Assembly: GCA_001683735.1 (NCBI GenBank)
Contig: LUGG01000009.1
Span: 744,001-808,000 of the forward strand
Length of the DNA stretch: 64,000 bases
DNA from: Grifola frondosa
Lineage: Eukaryota; Basidiomycota; Agaricomycetes; Polyporales; Grifolaceae
Direction: 5' to 3'
The first letter of the stretch is position 1; every line of letters starts with the position of its first letter. This document shows, piece after piece, positions 46,800 to 58,398 of the stretch. Below the pieces are notes generated by a model. It worked only from the letters and a program-made list of their open reading frames with translations, was not told the origin of the DNA and searched no databases. The position numbers and the translations under genes are program-made.

Positions 46800-48431
46800 A
46801 TGGAATCTAAGTACTCCGCGTACAATGATAATGTGAAGGCCCTCGAAGACGAGCGATTTCTTTGCGTTCATGACAATACTGTGTACGCACCCTTTCCATC
46901 TCATATCGCCTCATTTACGTTATTCGACAGAGACGATGGCGACGTCGTACTTCGGTCCTCGAATAACACTGATTTCCGCGTCAATAAGGTGATCCTTGCT
47001 GCAGCATTGCGTATATTCAAGAATATGTTCAGAACACTACAGCCAATCACTCTATGGGACGGAGACCTACATCCGGAGACCAGGCTGCCGCTCGTGCGCT
47101 CGCAGGAGGACTATAGAATGTGGAACATCCTTCTGCGGATGTGTTATCCGTTCCGAAAGGGGGATGTATTGCAGCTGGATGACTTTCCGGCATCGCTAAA
47201 AGCAGCACAAAAGTACGAGTTGGAGGAGATTAGTGCGCAGATGAGAGAGACCTTACTCGCCTTCGTGTCCGCGGAGCCTCTTCAAGTCTTACCTATTGGT
47301 TGTAACATGGGCTGGGAGAGGGAGGCGAAAGTGGCGGCACAGGTAGCACCTTACAACATCCCGGCGAATTTCTCGGGTTTCAAACGATCAGGACTGGGCC
47401 AAATCACCTCGGGACAGTTATTCCAACTGGTACAATGGCCGATGACCTCGACGAGGGCAGGCTTTGAAATCGCCGCACCGACATTACCTGATGTCAAGGT
47501 CTCTCATATATCAGCACATGACCTCGATATTCCTACGCAATCGGCAGACATCATCATACGCTCGTCCGATGGCATCGACATCCACGCTCACACAATCGTG
47601 CTGTCCATAGCATCCCAAAAGCTTGCGCGCGTCCTCCGTGAGTCCTCGCGCCATGTAGCTACAGCGGGTCTTCCGGTAGCTGTGTTCCCTGAAAACAGCC
47701 GAGTTTTATGGTCGCTTTTGCGGTTCTGCTACCCATTCATTGCTCCGGAGCTCGATTACTGCGATGTCGCAGAAGTGTTGGAGGCTGCAAAGAAATACGA
47801 GGTGCCGCGAGCTATCGACCTCGCGAGGAAACGGTGGACAAAATATGTCCGGGCAGAGCCTCTACGTGCTTATTTCGTTGCATTCGCACGCGGGTGGGTG
47901 AACGAGGTGAAAGAGGCAGCAAAGTACGCCGTATTCATTCCGAAGGACCACTATATTCCGGAGATGGACAGAGTGTCGGCGGAGGCATACTGGAGACTCT
48001 TGGACTACCGCCGACGGAGCGCCGCAGCCCTCGCCATCGCGCTGGCCCCCAATGACATGACGGAGACAACCAATGCCTGCAACCGAAAAATGTCGAGTGA
48101 CGCGTTCGACAAAGTAAATGGATTCAACACATATGACAGGCTCGAAATAGGAGCCCTATTAACACTGACGACGAAAGCTGGCCTCGATCATGAGGCGATA
48201 ATTGCTTCCATTGCACAGGTAGTTGCTTTGCAATACCACAAGCCAGGGAATGCATATGGCGGACCGATTGCCATTCAACTGCGAGCAGATGCGCAAGCAG
48301 TTGTGAGCAGGATTATGGTGCTGCAGGGACGGCTGGATAGGGAGCTTTCAAAGGTGCATGTGTTTCTAGATCATGCTACTGCACTCACATTGATGGCGAA
48401 TTTGTTCAGGTCTTTTGGTGATACAACGTAG
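46800..48431 (+). CDS. Intronless double-BTB/POZ-like protein
   Basis: Uninterrupted frame of 543 residues from ATG 46800. Two related modules are visible. Module 1 has GDVVLRSSNNTDFRVNKVIL, MWNILLRMCYPFRKGD, AAQKYELEEI and VSAEPLQVLPIGCNMGWERE. Module 2 has ADIIIRSSDGIDIHAHTIVL, LWSLLRFCYPFIAPE, AAKKYEVPRA and VRAEPLRAYFVAFARGWVNE. Each follows the mushroom BTB pattern (D-IIRSSDG..F..HK.IL....F..ML, then LRFCYP, then A..KY.M). A linker of about 80 residues joins them, and a C-terminal region without known motif follows. BTB domains mediate dimerisation and cullin-3 or transcription-complex contacts; the specific role is unknown. The absence of introns is unusual beside its neighbours and suggests a recent or retrocopied origin, which is inference. 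Confidence 0.82.
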   Translation: MESKYSAYNDNVKALEDERFLCVHDNTVYAPFPSHIASFTLFDRDDGDVVLRSSNNTDFRVNKVILAAALRIFKNMFRTLQPITLWDGDLHPETRLPLVRSQEDYRMWNILLRMCYPFRKGDVLQLDDFPASLKAAQKYELEEISAQMRETLLAFVSAEPLQVLPIGCNMGWEREAKVAAQVAPYNIPANFSGFKRSGLGQITSGQLFQLVQWPMTSTRAGFEIAAPTLPDVKVSHISAHDLDIPTQSADIIIRSSDGIDIHAHTIVLSIASQKLARVLRESSRHVATAGLPVAVFPENSRVLWSLLRFCYPFIAPELDYCDVAEVLEAAKKYEVPRAIDLARKRWTKYVRAEPLRAYFVAFARGWVNEVKEAAKYAVFIPKDHYIPEMDRVSAEAYWRLLDYRRRSAAALAIALAPNDMTETTNACNRKMSSDAFDKVNGFNTYDRLEIGALLTLTTKAGLDHEAIIASIAQVVALQYHKPGNAYGGPIAIQLRADAQAVVSRIMVLQGRLDRELSKVHVFLDHATALTLMANLFRSFGDTT

Positions 48432-48898
48432 TCATCCAAATGACTGGATAAGATGATCAATAATGATGTTGGTACAACTGAAGAAGTGTAATTCCCGAAA
48501 CGAATACAATGCCGCGAACAATCCATTTGACACCATCGGGTCATCAGTGGGTGAAGCGAACGCAATGATTTTCAAAGCAAACATGCGCCACGAGCAACTT
48601 GTAGCACATCGAGGTGACGATAATAACAGAGGATATTGATGTGGTATGTCGAAGGCACACATGCAGTTGTATCTCTATTACTGCAACATCGCGATGCGGT
48701 GTTTGGCACGTCGTAAGGAGAATGCGAGGCTGCAGGTACATGTTACGATGGTCTCATCAGGTCTCCGCACCGACCTCCGACCCAAGGGTTCTGCCTGCCC
48801 CCCATGACCTCATGCCGCGACCTAGCCATAGAGTCGATCGACATCGATCCCCATCCACCTCCCCACCACCACCACCGCCAACAAATACCACACCAGAG
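48432..48898. other. Short intergenic, no supported gene
   Basis: This 467-base spacer precedes the second SDR gene. It contains the SDR 5' leader with a CCACCACCACC tract just before the ATG. No gene is seen. Confidence 0.45.
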
Positions 48899-49889
48899 AT
48901 GAAGATCGCAGTGACAGGGTGCAACGGCGATGTCGGCACTCGGGTCGTCGCTGCTGCGCGTGCGCAGGGACACGAGGTCGTCGGCATCGACGCCACGCCC
49001 GCGCTCGCGCCCACAGACAAGGGCTATGTATTCGTGCAGGCGGATCTGCGCGCGTACGATGCCGCGCTCGCCGCGCTGCGCGGCTGCGACGCCGTCGTGC
49101 ACCTCGCTGCGTGCCGTACACCTGGAGATTACGTCGCTGAGACGCACAACACGTGAGTGCCCTTTCCCTCTTCTCGCTCCCGCGTCTGCATTTTACTGAT
49201 GCGTGCAGGAATGTGGTCGTGTCATGGAACGTCCTGCGCGCCGCTGCCGAGGTGAGTGAACCCCCATCCTACGCTGCAATGCTGAGCACGCGCACAGCTT
49301 GGCATCACGCGCGTCGCTCAGGCGTCCTCCGTGAACGTCGTTGCGCTCGTCTGGGCGCTGCAGCCCGACCTCGACTACCTCCCGCTCGACGAGGATCACC
49401 CTTGCCGGCCCGACGAGCCCTATGGCCTTTCCAAAGTGTGCGTCCCCCTTTCCCTTCTCCCCTTCTCCCGCCGCTGCTAACCGCTAGGGCCAGGATATGC
49501 GAGTTGCAAGCAGACACACTAGTGCGGCGCTTCCCGCGCACGCGCATCGCGAGCCTGCGCCTGAGCTGGGCGCTCCCCCGGCGCGCGTACGCACACCGAC
49601 AGGACCCTGTCCGCCGCAAGAACGACCTCTGGGGTACGTACAACAGGATTCGGCCGCGGACGCGTTCCTGCGCGCAGTCGATCTTGCAGATACGCGCTGG
49701 GCGGGCCACGAGCGCTTCTTTATCGCGGCACCCGACACGTCTGAAGACGTCGAGTCGAAGGTGCTATGGGAGCGGTTCTGGAGTACAATACCCATTAGGG
49801 AAGGGTGGCTCGTGGGTCGAAGGGGCTTTTTTGATTGTGCGAAGGCGGAAAGGCTGCTTGGATGGGTGCATCGCAACCCGGTGGAGTGA
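48899..49889 (+). CDS. NAD-dependent epimerase/dehydratase (extended SDR)
   Basis: Rossmann-fold sugar-nucleotide-type epimerase or reductase, probably cytosolic. The ATG at 48899 gives MKIAVTGCNGDVGTRVVAAA with the TGxxGxxG cofactor loop, VVGIDATPAL as the acidic strand end (NAD preference), YVFVQADLRAYDAALAALRG and CDAVVHLAACRTPGDY. Exons then supply NVVVSWNVLRAAAE, GITRVAQASSVNVVALVWAL with the catalytic Ser region, and DEPYGLSK with the active-site YxxxK. The C-terminal part includes RIASLRLSWAL and FFIAAPDTSEDVESKVLWER, ending GWVHRNPVE. Three introns. One base appears missing in the G run 49631-49634, between RRKNDLWG and YVQQDSAADAFL. Convergent with NPR3, 106 bases apart. Confidence 0.85.
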
Positions 49890-49995
49890 GATGGAAGGAT
49901 GGGCAGAGTCGTGTATATTATGTACAGTATATAACGTATGCGGTTATCACGGATAGACGGTCACTTATAGCAGGACAGCATTCTCGAGGGCGCCA

Positions 49996-52523
49996 TTATG
50001 ACGGGTGCAAGAACGTTTGAAGCTGGAAATGTCGGGCTTCAGATGGGGCACGCCACCAGCGAGTGTTAGCACTTACGTATTCCTCGTAATGATGAAGGAC
50101 CTCTCGCAGCTGCTTTCTTGATATCTCTGCCCTGAATAGTATCTCGTCGTCCGTGCACTTGCCATCGAAATACTGATTAATCCTACAACGAAAGCCATCA
50201 GTATGCATTCCACGAGACACAAAGCCGCTCACTTCTCGAACCGTCGCGCGATGTAGGGGTCCTTCCCCTCCGACATTGCAGCGATCCAACGCCTCTCCAG
50301 CGGCTTCGCGCGTGCAGGGTCAGCGATCACACTCGGGCGGAGCATCAGAGCCTTGGTCTCTTCTGGGCTCGACGACAGCTCCCCCGCATCGTCATTCTCA
50401 TCGTCCTCGTCTTCCATCTTTGCGTCCTGATCTAGGGCGACAGGCAAGATCTTGTCTTCACCCGTGCTGGGCGACAGCTGGCGCGTATGCCGCCGCGCGC
50501 TTCGCGGGGATAACGAGAAGTAGTAGTCGATGGGGCTCGACTCCTTGACCGTCTCCAGCCCCGCGGCATCCTGTGCGCTGCCTGCCGTGCCATCTGGGGA
50601 TACGCGCCCCGGCTCGCGCGCCAGGGCGCGTGCGCGCAACTTGCGCTTGCGCTTCGCGCGGAGCGCCTGCAGCTCCTCGTCGACCTTGTTCTTGAGCTCC
50701 TCACTCGCAACGATGCGAACGCGCAGGTGCAACGTGACGAGCAGATCGCGTTTGAGCATCCATGCAACGACGTCATGGTACAGTGGGAGGAGGTCGCGCG
50801 TGCCGACGACAGTCGCGAAGAAGTGGTTCGCGCCCTGCCTGTGCGTGGCGGTCGACACCGTCGCAAGGATCTTCGGCAGCGGCGGCACGCTCGCGTGCGC
50901 GAACGCACGCGCGAACTCAGCGCTGAGCTCTGCGAGGCTGTAGGAACGGCATAGGAAGTATGAGTACGTGGTTAGGCATGGCGGGGAGGTACACACGGTG
51001 CGGGGAACTTCTGGGACACGGTGAACACGGTCTTCAGGCCCGGATGCACGATGTCGACGAGCTTCGCCCGTCGGTGTAATACCAGCCAACGTACAATCGG
51101 GAAGACTTGGGAGTCAAGGTCCCAATCGAGCAAGCTTGCCATATCAGCCAACCTGGTCGGCGAGGAAAGGGTCAGAGCTTGTAAAGATATCTTCACCTGA
51201 CTTACGATAGTGTCATCGAAGCCAGATCGAAAAATTTCATCAGCTGTTCGGCGAGCTCTCGATTTTCAGGGCTGAGCTGCAGAGCCTGCAGTTTTCTGTA
51301 AAGCTCGTACCCCAATTCTCCTTCATCGCCCAGTCGGAGAAGACTCTTCCATGGAGTTAGCGCAGGGAGTCGCCACGCAAAACTCATCTCCGGACCCCAT
51401 GCACTGTCCTCGTCAGGGTCAGCGATTTCTGCATCGATGTCCTCGTCTACATGCAGCGAAGCATCGAGGTATGGAGGGAGCTGTAGTTCGAGTGGAATCT
51501 CGTTAATAGTCAAACGCGCGATGGAACCTTCCTTGATAGCTTCGTATAGAGTCTTTATGGCCGGGGCGATGGAGGAACTCTTCAGAGCCTCGGCCATATA
51601 TTCTGCAAATGGTGCCCCTGCCATGGTCCTGTCAATATTATTATTAACTGAAGGCTCACAGTAAAGCACTGACCTTTCGTGGCATACTCATCCTTCAAAG
51701 CCCCCAAGATATCGCATTCCGCTTCAACGAAGTTGTGCAGTATCTGTTCTCGGAAGAGCACGGCGGTGATTTTGAAAGCAATGTGCTCGTATATCGTGTC
51801 GAAGTATTTGGTGATATTGCCCGCTGCGGATGACGAGGGATCCGGAAGGTCCAGCACAATGACGAAATGGAATGTCTGTAGCCACGACGTTGGACGCTTC
51901 TCTGCGGCTAACGACTTCTCCTCAATCTCAGGAGACCTCCCCTTCTTCGAGCCTCTTCCCCGCTGCGCAGGCTTGAACCGCCATCCTCCATCCTTGTCCG
52001 CACACACCGGGTGCCCTAAGAAGGCGAGGTCATCCACAACGAGCTCAAATTTCTGATGGCACATTGAACTCTGTGGAGAGAGCAGCCCCGCGAGGAACTC
52101 CGCAGAGTAGCCGAGCAGAGTGTCGTACTCGCCATCGTCCGCAGGGATGTCCTTCGGCCTGTCCAGAGCAAAAGATTCGCTGGCGTCCTTTGACGGTGAT
52201 GCCCGCCGCGACGTGGGGTGAGAACGGGAGTGGGAGAAGGAGAGGGATCTGTCGCGGAAGGCGTTCGGTCTCTTCCAGACGTAGTCGTCGTCCTCCGCGA
52301 GTGCTTCAAGCTGCACGGGTGGCGTCCGATCCTCTGCTGTGTTTTCGGAGTCGTTCGCTGCCCTCCATGGGTTGTCGGCGTGTGAGCACGTAAAGGCGCT
52401 GTTTGGGAGGGGACGAGCGAGTCGGGGAATGCAAGACGGAGATGGAGGCCAACGATACACAAGACTGGGACCCTTTGCAGAGGATGTTACAAGTAGAATG
52501 GACAGCAAAGTCTCACTCATCAC
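49996..52523 (-). CDS. NPR3: Nitrogen permease regulator 3 (SEACIT/GATOR1 subunit)
   Basis: Component of the Npr2-Npr3-Iml1 complex that restrains TORC1 at the vacuole under amino-acid limitation. The start at 52523 or 52520 gives SETLLSILLVTSSAKGPSLV, YRWPPSPSC, then the Ser-rich insertion and LLGYSAEFLAGLLSPQSSMC, KFELVVDDLAFLGHPVC and WLQTFHFVIVLDLPDPSS, the longin-like N-terminal domain. Next come AFKITAVLFREQILHNFVEA, PFAEYMAEALKSSSIAPAIK, LPALTPWKSLLRLGD, and the winged-helix/TINI part ADMASLLDWDLDSQVFPIVR, HRRAKLVDIVHP and SLAELSAEFARAFAHASVPP. The C-terminus is INQYFDGKCTDDEILFRAEI and LHHYEEYVSANTRWW, ending at 49996. Several introns. No frame jump seen. The start Met choice is not decisive. 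Confidence 0.88.
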
Positions 52524-52816
52524 AAAGATTCGTCGAGAACAAGCTGATCCAAGGCTCTATGGTTTGAACGTCAATTTATAGCCCTTGAAATTTAGACAAC
52601 CGCACAGTCCGAATATTCCACACGTACTGAGAATTTCAAGGCCCTGTAGTTGGTAGAGCAGAAAGTAGCATGACACGATCGTAATGCGCCCAGAAGTGCA
52701 AACAAAAGTGTGGATCATATCACAATGTATTATAGAACACAGCTTGTACACAATCGGAGGTACTCTACAAACGTAAAACTACTATAGAGAATAAGTTCAA
52801 GTCCATAATGTTTCTC

Positions 52817-55012
52817 TTAATTTAACAGTCTGGTGTCGTCTGCGCTCTGCAGCTTCCACTGCTCCACCCAACGCACCACGTACTTTGCCATGTCCCTCCC
52901 CTCGGCCTTCCTCTTACCCATCTCGCCCTCGCCCCGTTTTCTCGCCTTGGCCTCCCGCCCCTTTAACCAAGCCTCTTCAACCGCGTCTGCCCACTCGCCC
53001 ACCTCGTACGAGGTACGCGACAGCTCCACACCTACGCCACTCCTGTCCAGAAGCAGGCGCAGACCATGCTCCTCGATAAATAATGGCCGAGGAACTGTTT
53101 GTCATATTAGTCGAACAGTAAGCGTTGTACAGGAGAATGACCCACCAAAGACGAAGGGCGTGCAGGCATCCACACACTCGGAAACTGTTCCATAACCCTG
53201 GGTACGTTCGATGTCTTACTATAACTACCAGTGCAGAATGAAAGACACTCTTACCAATTTCCCGAGTAGCACATCCGCGACCGCGGTCAGGTCGGGCATG
53301 TATACGTCCCTTGGCGCGACGAACAAATTGTCTGGGAGCTCTTGCCCGTCCTCCTTTCCCCAGTCTTTCGACACACCACATACGATCGCGATCCACGAGT
53401 CGTCTGGCAGCAGCCGCGGTTCGTCTCCATCTTCTATGACTTCATCGCAAACGACTTCCAAGAAAGGGTCGCTTTTGCCATCGGAGCTGCTGCTCAACAG
53501 TGGGGTCGGCGGGATCGTGATCGCAGTGAAGGTAGGCACCGAGGCGACTTGCGGAGATGCTGGCACAGCCGCAGGCGGTGCGCCCGGGATCTTGAGTTTG
53601 GTCAGTCCGCGGACTATCGACCTCGAAGGCGGCAGGGGAGACTCCTCGTCCTGCTGCTGATATCGCAGTGCACCCGACGAGTCGCGTGAGCCGAGAGCGG
53701 CGGAGCGTAGCGCAACAGATAGTGCCGTTGCGTGCGCCTCGGTATCAGTGAATGCATCAAGCTTCGGTTGAGGAGGTAGGAGTTCGTTCGAAGAATATGG
53801 GACACCATTGGGTGTCTTGTGTGGGATACAACCCGGAGTGTCCACAATGGAAGGGGAGCGACTATGTGAACGGCTGTGTGAGCGACTGTGGGGCTTGTGG
53901 AAGACCTGACCGCCGAATGATACAATGAGAATCTTCGTGTGCATTGGATCATGGAGATATTCTGGGACGCCAATGGTGTCCAGTAACCGGCGCCGCCCTG
54001 CCGGTGTATAGATGGCTGGATCAGGTGAGCGGACGAGGAGTGGCGCAGAGACTACTTTGCGAGAAACTGGCTTGGGATTAATTGACTGGGGGAAAGGTAT
54101 ATGGGGATGTAGTGTATACGTAGAAGGGGAATTGACCAGATGTGCAATCACGTCAGAGGTGAACTGTCGGGACTCTGTGTCGACCCAGTTGGGCGAAGGA
54201 AGAGCAGGGTGGACAGAAAAGGAAGGCAACGGTATTGCGCCGGGCAAGCGGAGGAGGAGGTCGGCACATCGGTAGCCAGAATGTATTTGATCTACCAGAG
54301 GTGCGAGTTTCTCGAGCGATATCGGAATATCTGGCGCGAATTCTTGCAATTTTGCGTCTGGAGTGAGATTACCGTTATCGGGGTCAGACACAGAGTCGAT
54401 AAGAGAGGTAGCAAGGTAGCTATATACGGAATCGAATGAAAAGTTGGTGATCAATGCAGATGGAATGCCCGCTTCGTTTGCGGCGAGACTATATAGCAGT
54501 CAATAATAATATTTGATAATATACACGTTAATGTGCTCACCAACCCAGAAATGCCGCGTCGCTCAATACACAATCTGCACCTAGTTCCCGAAGCCACCGA
54601 GACTCTTCAAGAACCTTGGCACCCTTCTTCCAGAGAAAGGACTCTAATACATCAACGCTCTTCTGGCGGTCTACGCGGTACCTACCACGTCATGTCAACA
54701 CGGCACCCATATCCATATGTGCAGTAAAAACTCACGCGAGAGGCTGTACAATAACTGGATCAATTTCGGCATAACGATACAAAGCTTCGTGGACGTCAGT
54801 AAAGGGAACATTGAACAAGAACAGAGAAACACACCTCCAAGAGATACACTATCCGCAAAAACATGTTTCGGCGCGGAAGAGACGATGTGTACAACTGGGC
54901 GCGGCTCGAGGCTGAGCAGATGACACGCGAACGCCGACACACGTGTTGCGTGTCCGTAGCCGTGTCCGGAACAATAATACACAAAACATAAGGTCTTTAA
55001 GCTGTCAGACAT
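52817..55012 (-). CDS. Glycosyltransferase-like protein (UDP-sugar transferase / L-arabinokinase N-terminal-like fold)
   Basis: Two-lobed GT-B-type protein. The ATG at 55012 gives MSDSLKTLCFVYYCSGHGYG and HATRVSAFACHLLSLEP, the signature HGxGHxxR of this family. Then PVVHIVSSAPKHVF, PLAYRVDRQKSVDVLESFLW, ELGADCVLSDAAFLG, NEAGIPSALITNFSFDSVYS and HSGYRCADLLLRLPGAIPLP follow. The C-terminal lobe has HTKILIVSFGGQVF, LPDDSWIAIVCGVSKDWG, FVAPRDVYMPDLTAVADVLL, GYGTVSECVDACTPFVF and FIEEHGLRLLL, the nucleotide-binding region, and ends at 52817. Between strand FGGQV and DDSWI sits a long disordered insertion with HSRSHSRSHSRSPS and many Ser/Pro. About seven introns. The substrate is unknown, and there is no kinase domain such as follows in plant arabinokinases. 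Confidence 0.75.
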
Positions 55013-55692
55013 CGCATCGAGTCAAGTTGGACGAGGAGTACACTGAGTACAGGGCAGAGGGCTACAGTTGTTCTAGGCCTGGAGTTCCGAGGAAAATGTC
55101 CACCGCGGACCCAGCTGGGTTCCGAATGTTGTATGGCTCCGCTTGGTCTGTCGAGCACAATACCGGAGATCGTGTATTTCGAAAGCCAGGGCTTGGAAGA
55201 TTGTTGTATGAAAGGTGCTAAGGCCGAGAAAATGGGCCATCTTGCGGAGTTTGAAAAACACTGGAGATCGAACAAATTTCTGTGGTGTATTCGGAGAGCT
55301 TATGAATGAAAGAGGATCGTCCAATTCTGGACCCATGTCTTGCAATAATTCGGAATGATTGAGGAGAGAGGTTGTACGCGTAGAGCGTGAGTTTTTCCTC
55401 AACTACATATGGAGATGGGGTTCTGGAAGCACAGATCGCGTGCGGTCACGATATGCGTGACAGCGCGTGACTCAAACGCGTCTGTGGCGTCAGAATTCGC
55501 GTCTTGAGTAAGTTGAGTCCAAAGCTTTTATTTAATAATCTCGAGAGCCTCTCATTCTGTCTTTCTTGAAAATTCTTGAAAATTTGATTCAATGTTTCGG
55601 CAACGGCTTGCGGGTCCAAGCAATGCTAGTACTCACGTCTTCTCGGGTTCTGCGTGACCGTCACGCGCCGATCTTCGCTCATCTTGACGACC
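55013..55692. promoter_or_regulatory. Divergent promoter region (glycosyltransferase-like / WD40 genes)
   Basis: These 680 bases separate two head-to-head genes. A minus-strand frame of 109 codons (55073-55402) lies in it without a motif. I see no RNA gene or repeat. Confidence 0.4.
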
Positions 55693-57998
55693 ATGTCTAC
55701 CAGCACCAAGTGGCTAGACCAAGTCGAATCTGTCCACCAGCTGCTCGAAGACTTCCAAGATTATTTAGCTGATGACGAGGAAGCATTGGAGGACAGATCA
55801 TTGACTGATAAATTTGTCCAGATTCTGCATGATGCCTGTGAAATCGTGCGCGATGCGGAGCAAAACGACGCCTCCGATCTCAAGGCTATCGTCGAGAAGG
55901 TCTTTCTGTTCCTCAACGAGGCTACGCTGTACGCCTACGGAGATGGGGATCTGTTTGAGTTCATGCCTTCGTACGCTCACAGCGACGCCTGTCCGCTGAT
56001 CGAAGACAGTATGAAGATGCTCGGTATGTTCTACGATCGCCCGCGTCTCATCGCACCGATATCAGCTCTGTGCTAGGACAAGGGATCGTAGATTCCTTTT
56101 TCATTTTCTTCAAGGACTTCATCCGAAGGACGGCCAATGGTCAGTACTATCGAACGAGCTTATCGCCACCATGCATTCATCTTACGCCCGACCTCCCAAC
56201 AGGATCTATGCCTCGCAAGCCGGGTCCAGGCCGGTGGACAAAGCATCTGCAGCCTCACCCAAATAGCACCCGTCTATCTCGTTTCCGCGAAGGGATCGCC
56301 GTATCCGTAACTGCGGAAACGCCGCTCGCGCAGATCATCCACCAAGCGCGCTGCGAGATCACCGATCGCAGCATCTACTCGCCGATGAAAATGGTGCTGG
56401 CGTCTGACGGATCGTGTCTGGCCATTGCCGCTTGTGGGGGATGGAAGAATCGCGATCCCGTAGTTCAATTCTACGTCCCCGGGGGCGACGGCACTGGGGA
56501 CCTGCTCACGAAGAGCAGTGTCATCAAACCGGGGCTTTCAGATGTGGCCATGGAACTGGCGCTGGACGAGACCCGCCAATTGATCTTCGTCGCGGACGAT
56601 TGCAGGATCAAATCATACTTTTGGGCCGACGAACCTGACCTCACATCGGATGCGGACGCCGGACGATCCGAGCCTCCCACTGCGAAGCGCAAGAAAGGTC
56701 AGGCGGTGCACACTCTGCGATGTGACGAGTACCGAGGACCGATTGCGCTGTTTGGAAACTCGCGGATCGCGCGTGCGGGCAAGGGCGCGGTGGCGTTCTG
56801 GAACATCGACGCGCTCGAGACGCATGGCAGCCCGGGACAAGGGTTGATCGGGTTCGGCAAGTTCAATAAGGAGGACACCTGGAGAGACACCATGGCTCCG
56901 ATCGAGCTGTCGACGGGGAGCGACATACATATGGAAGTGGCGCTCGCGGACAGTACCCTAACGCCGGCGGTTGGCACATGCACGGGGGATGTGGGCAGAT
57001 GTTGTGCTCGGAGAACGGGAAGCGCAGCCATAGGTATGGGTGCGTCGGGGTGGACTTGGAGCATGGGGCCAAATTGTGACGCGGTACCTGGGACACGGGG
57101 GGATGTGGAGAACTTCTCGACGAGCGACGGCGACAAGAATGTCTTCCTAACTGCGGGGAGCGACGGGTTCGCGAGGCTGTTCGATGTGCGTCATCCTCTA
57201 CCGGTGATTACACTGAACTCAGGGTCGACGATGGAATACTGTCCGGACGCGATCCTCGTGCACCCAGATGGGATTCCCAGTACGTCATATCTCGCCGATG
57301 TCGAAGTGATGAGCTGACGTTGGGATATTCATCTTAGCTGTTTTCACAGCTGGACAGAGCACCCAGCAGATCAAGGTGTGGGATGTACGTGCACGCGGTA
57401 GTGTACGAGTTGGCGACAGGTAACAATGCTGTGCTGGGGATGGCCTGGGACTCACGTCGTTGGTCGCTCTATGCTGCAACCGAGTGTGAGGAACATGAGT
57501 ATCGGAGGGCGATAGTACCGAAATGGGCGAGAGTATCATATGCCACTGACGAGGACAGGTGGCTCGAACAGAAAGATAGAGCTGAGGTCGTAGAGGAAGT
57601 CCAGGTTGAAGATATAGACAAAAACTCCGGCGATGGCGAAAAGGAAGACGAGGACCAAGACATGATATCTGAATATGGATCTGATGATGAAGACGCGTAT
57701 GATGATGACGGGTTTAACGATGAAGATGAAGCTGACGATGAAGCTGTAGGAAAAGTCTCCGACGAGCAGGAGGAAATTAATGGTGATGAATATGATAATG
57801 ATTGGAGGATGAAATGGCCGAAGAAAGCTTTCCATGCGGAAAATTATTTTGGCTATGCACTCAATGCTGGCGGTCGCCAGCTGTGTAAGAATCATCATCT
57901 TTTGATACCTTTTCCTGAGATGCTTATGTGATTCTGCTATGTTTCGAACAGACCGCTATGCGTTCAAGGCCGACGCAGACCAGAGGCAAGCTCCTTAA
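55693..57998 (+). CDS. WD40-repeat protein with acidic C-terminal region
   Basis: Fungal WD40 protein of unknown function, probably nuclear. The ATG at 55693 starts MSTSTKWLDQVESVHQLLED, a helical region FVQILHDACEIVRDAEQND; in-phase introns (GTATGT, GTCAGT donors) join QGIVDSFFIFFKDFIRRT and then MPRKPGPGRWTKHL. Propeller text includes IYSPMKMVLASDGSCLAIAA, FVADDCRIKSYFWADEPDLT, NVFLTAGSDGFARLFDVRHP and FTAGQSTQQIKVWDVRAR. A D/E-rich segment (57640-57790) precedes MKWPKKAFHAENYFGYALNA, and a 70-nt intron (GTAAGA) leads to YRYAFKADADQRQAP at 57998. Frame jumps are needed near 56971, 57071-57073, 57097-57102 and about 57396. The N-terminal helical part could be a separate gene ending before 56200, but the splice phases favour one protein. 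Confidence 0.72.
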
Positions 57999-58398
57999 TA
58001 GGTCACTCTCCTGTGGTGCGACGTGGAGAGCAGAGGAGACCACGATGTATGATCTCGATATGATATTGTCTGCCTTCTTACCACCATATACCTTCATCCA
58101 AAAAGAACTTGATCCGTTTGTTATATTTGACAATCGATCCTTTTAGAAACCGTGTTGCATTTGCTACAATATAATGGTATTTTCTACGTTGCAAATATGT
58201 GGCAAATTGTGGCGAGGATATGTTCCCGATTCCGATCTAGTCGCCATTGGTTGATCGAACTCGATCATGTGATGTATCCGCATAAGGCGCCGACGACATT
58301 TGCACAGTTTGGATGTTGCAAATGCATGTTAGTCGCGTTGCAAATTCCTTCACTAGTCACTTACGGCATACATGTCACCACATGTTACCAGTTCGCCT
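57999..58398. other. Short intergenic region upstream of channel gene
   Basis: This 400-base AT-rich spacer between two genes on the same strand should hold the 3' UTR of the WD40 gene and the promoter of the channel gene. No gene is seen. Confidence 0.45.

Noticed and set aside
48743..49147. Long minus-strand frames opposite the second SDR gene
   Set aside because: They are antisense shadows of a GC-rich coding exon whose plus-strand reading has clear cofactor-binding motifs.
53225..54454. Treating the 409-codon frame as a complete separate gene
   Set aside because: It begins and ends at splice-like borders. The upstream HGYGHATR exons and downstream GYGTVSECVDA exons belong to the same fold, so it is a central exon.
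55693..56215. Separate small gene upstream of the WD40 protein
   Set aside because: The intron donors and acceptors join it in phase to the WD40 exons and no stop codon intervenes. I kept one gene but note the alternative.
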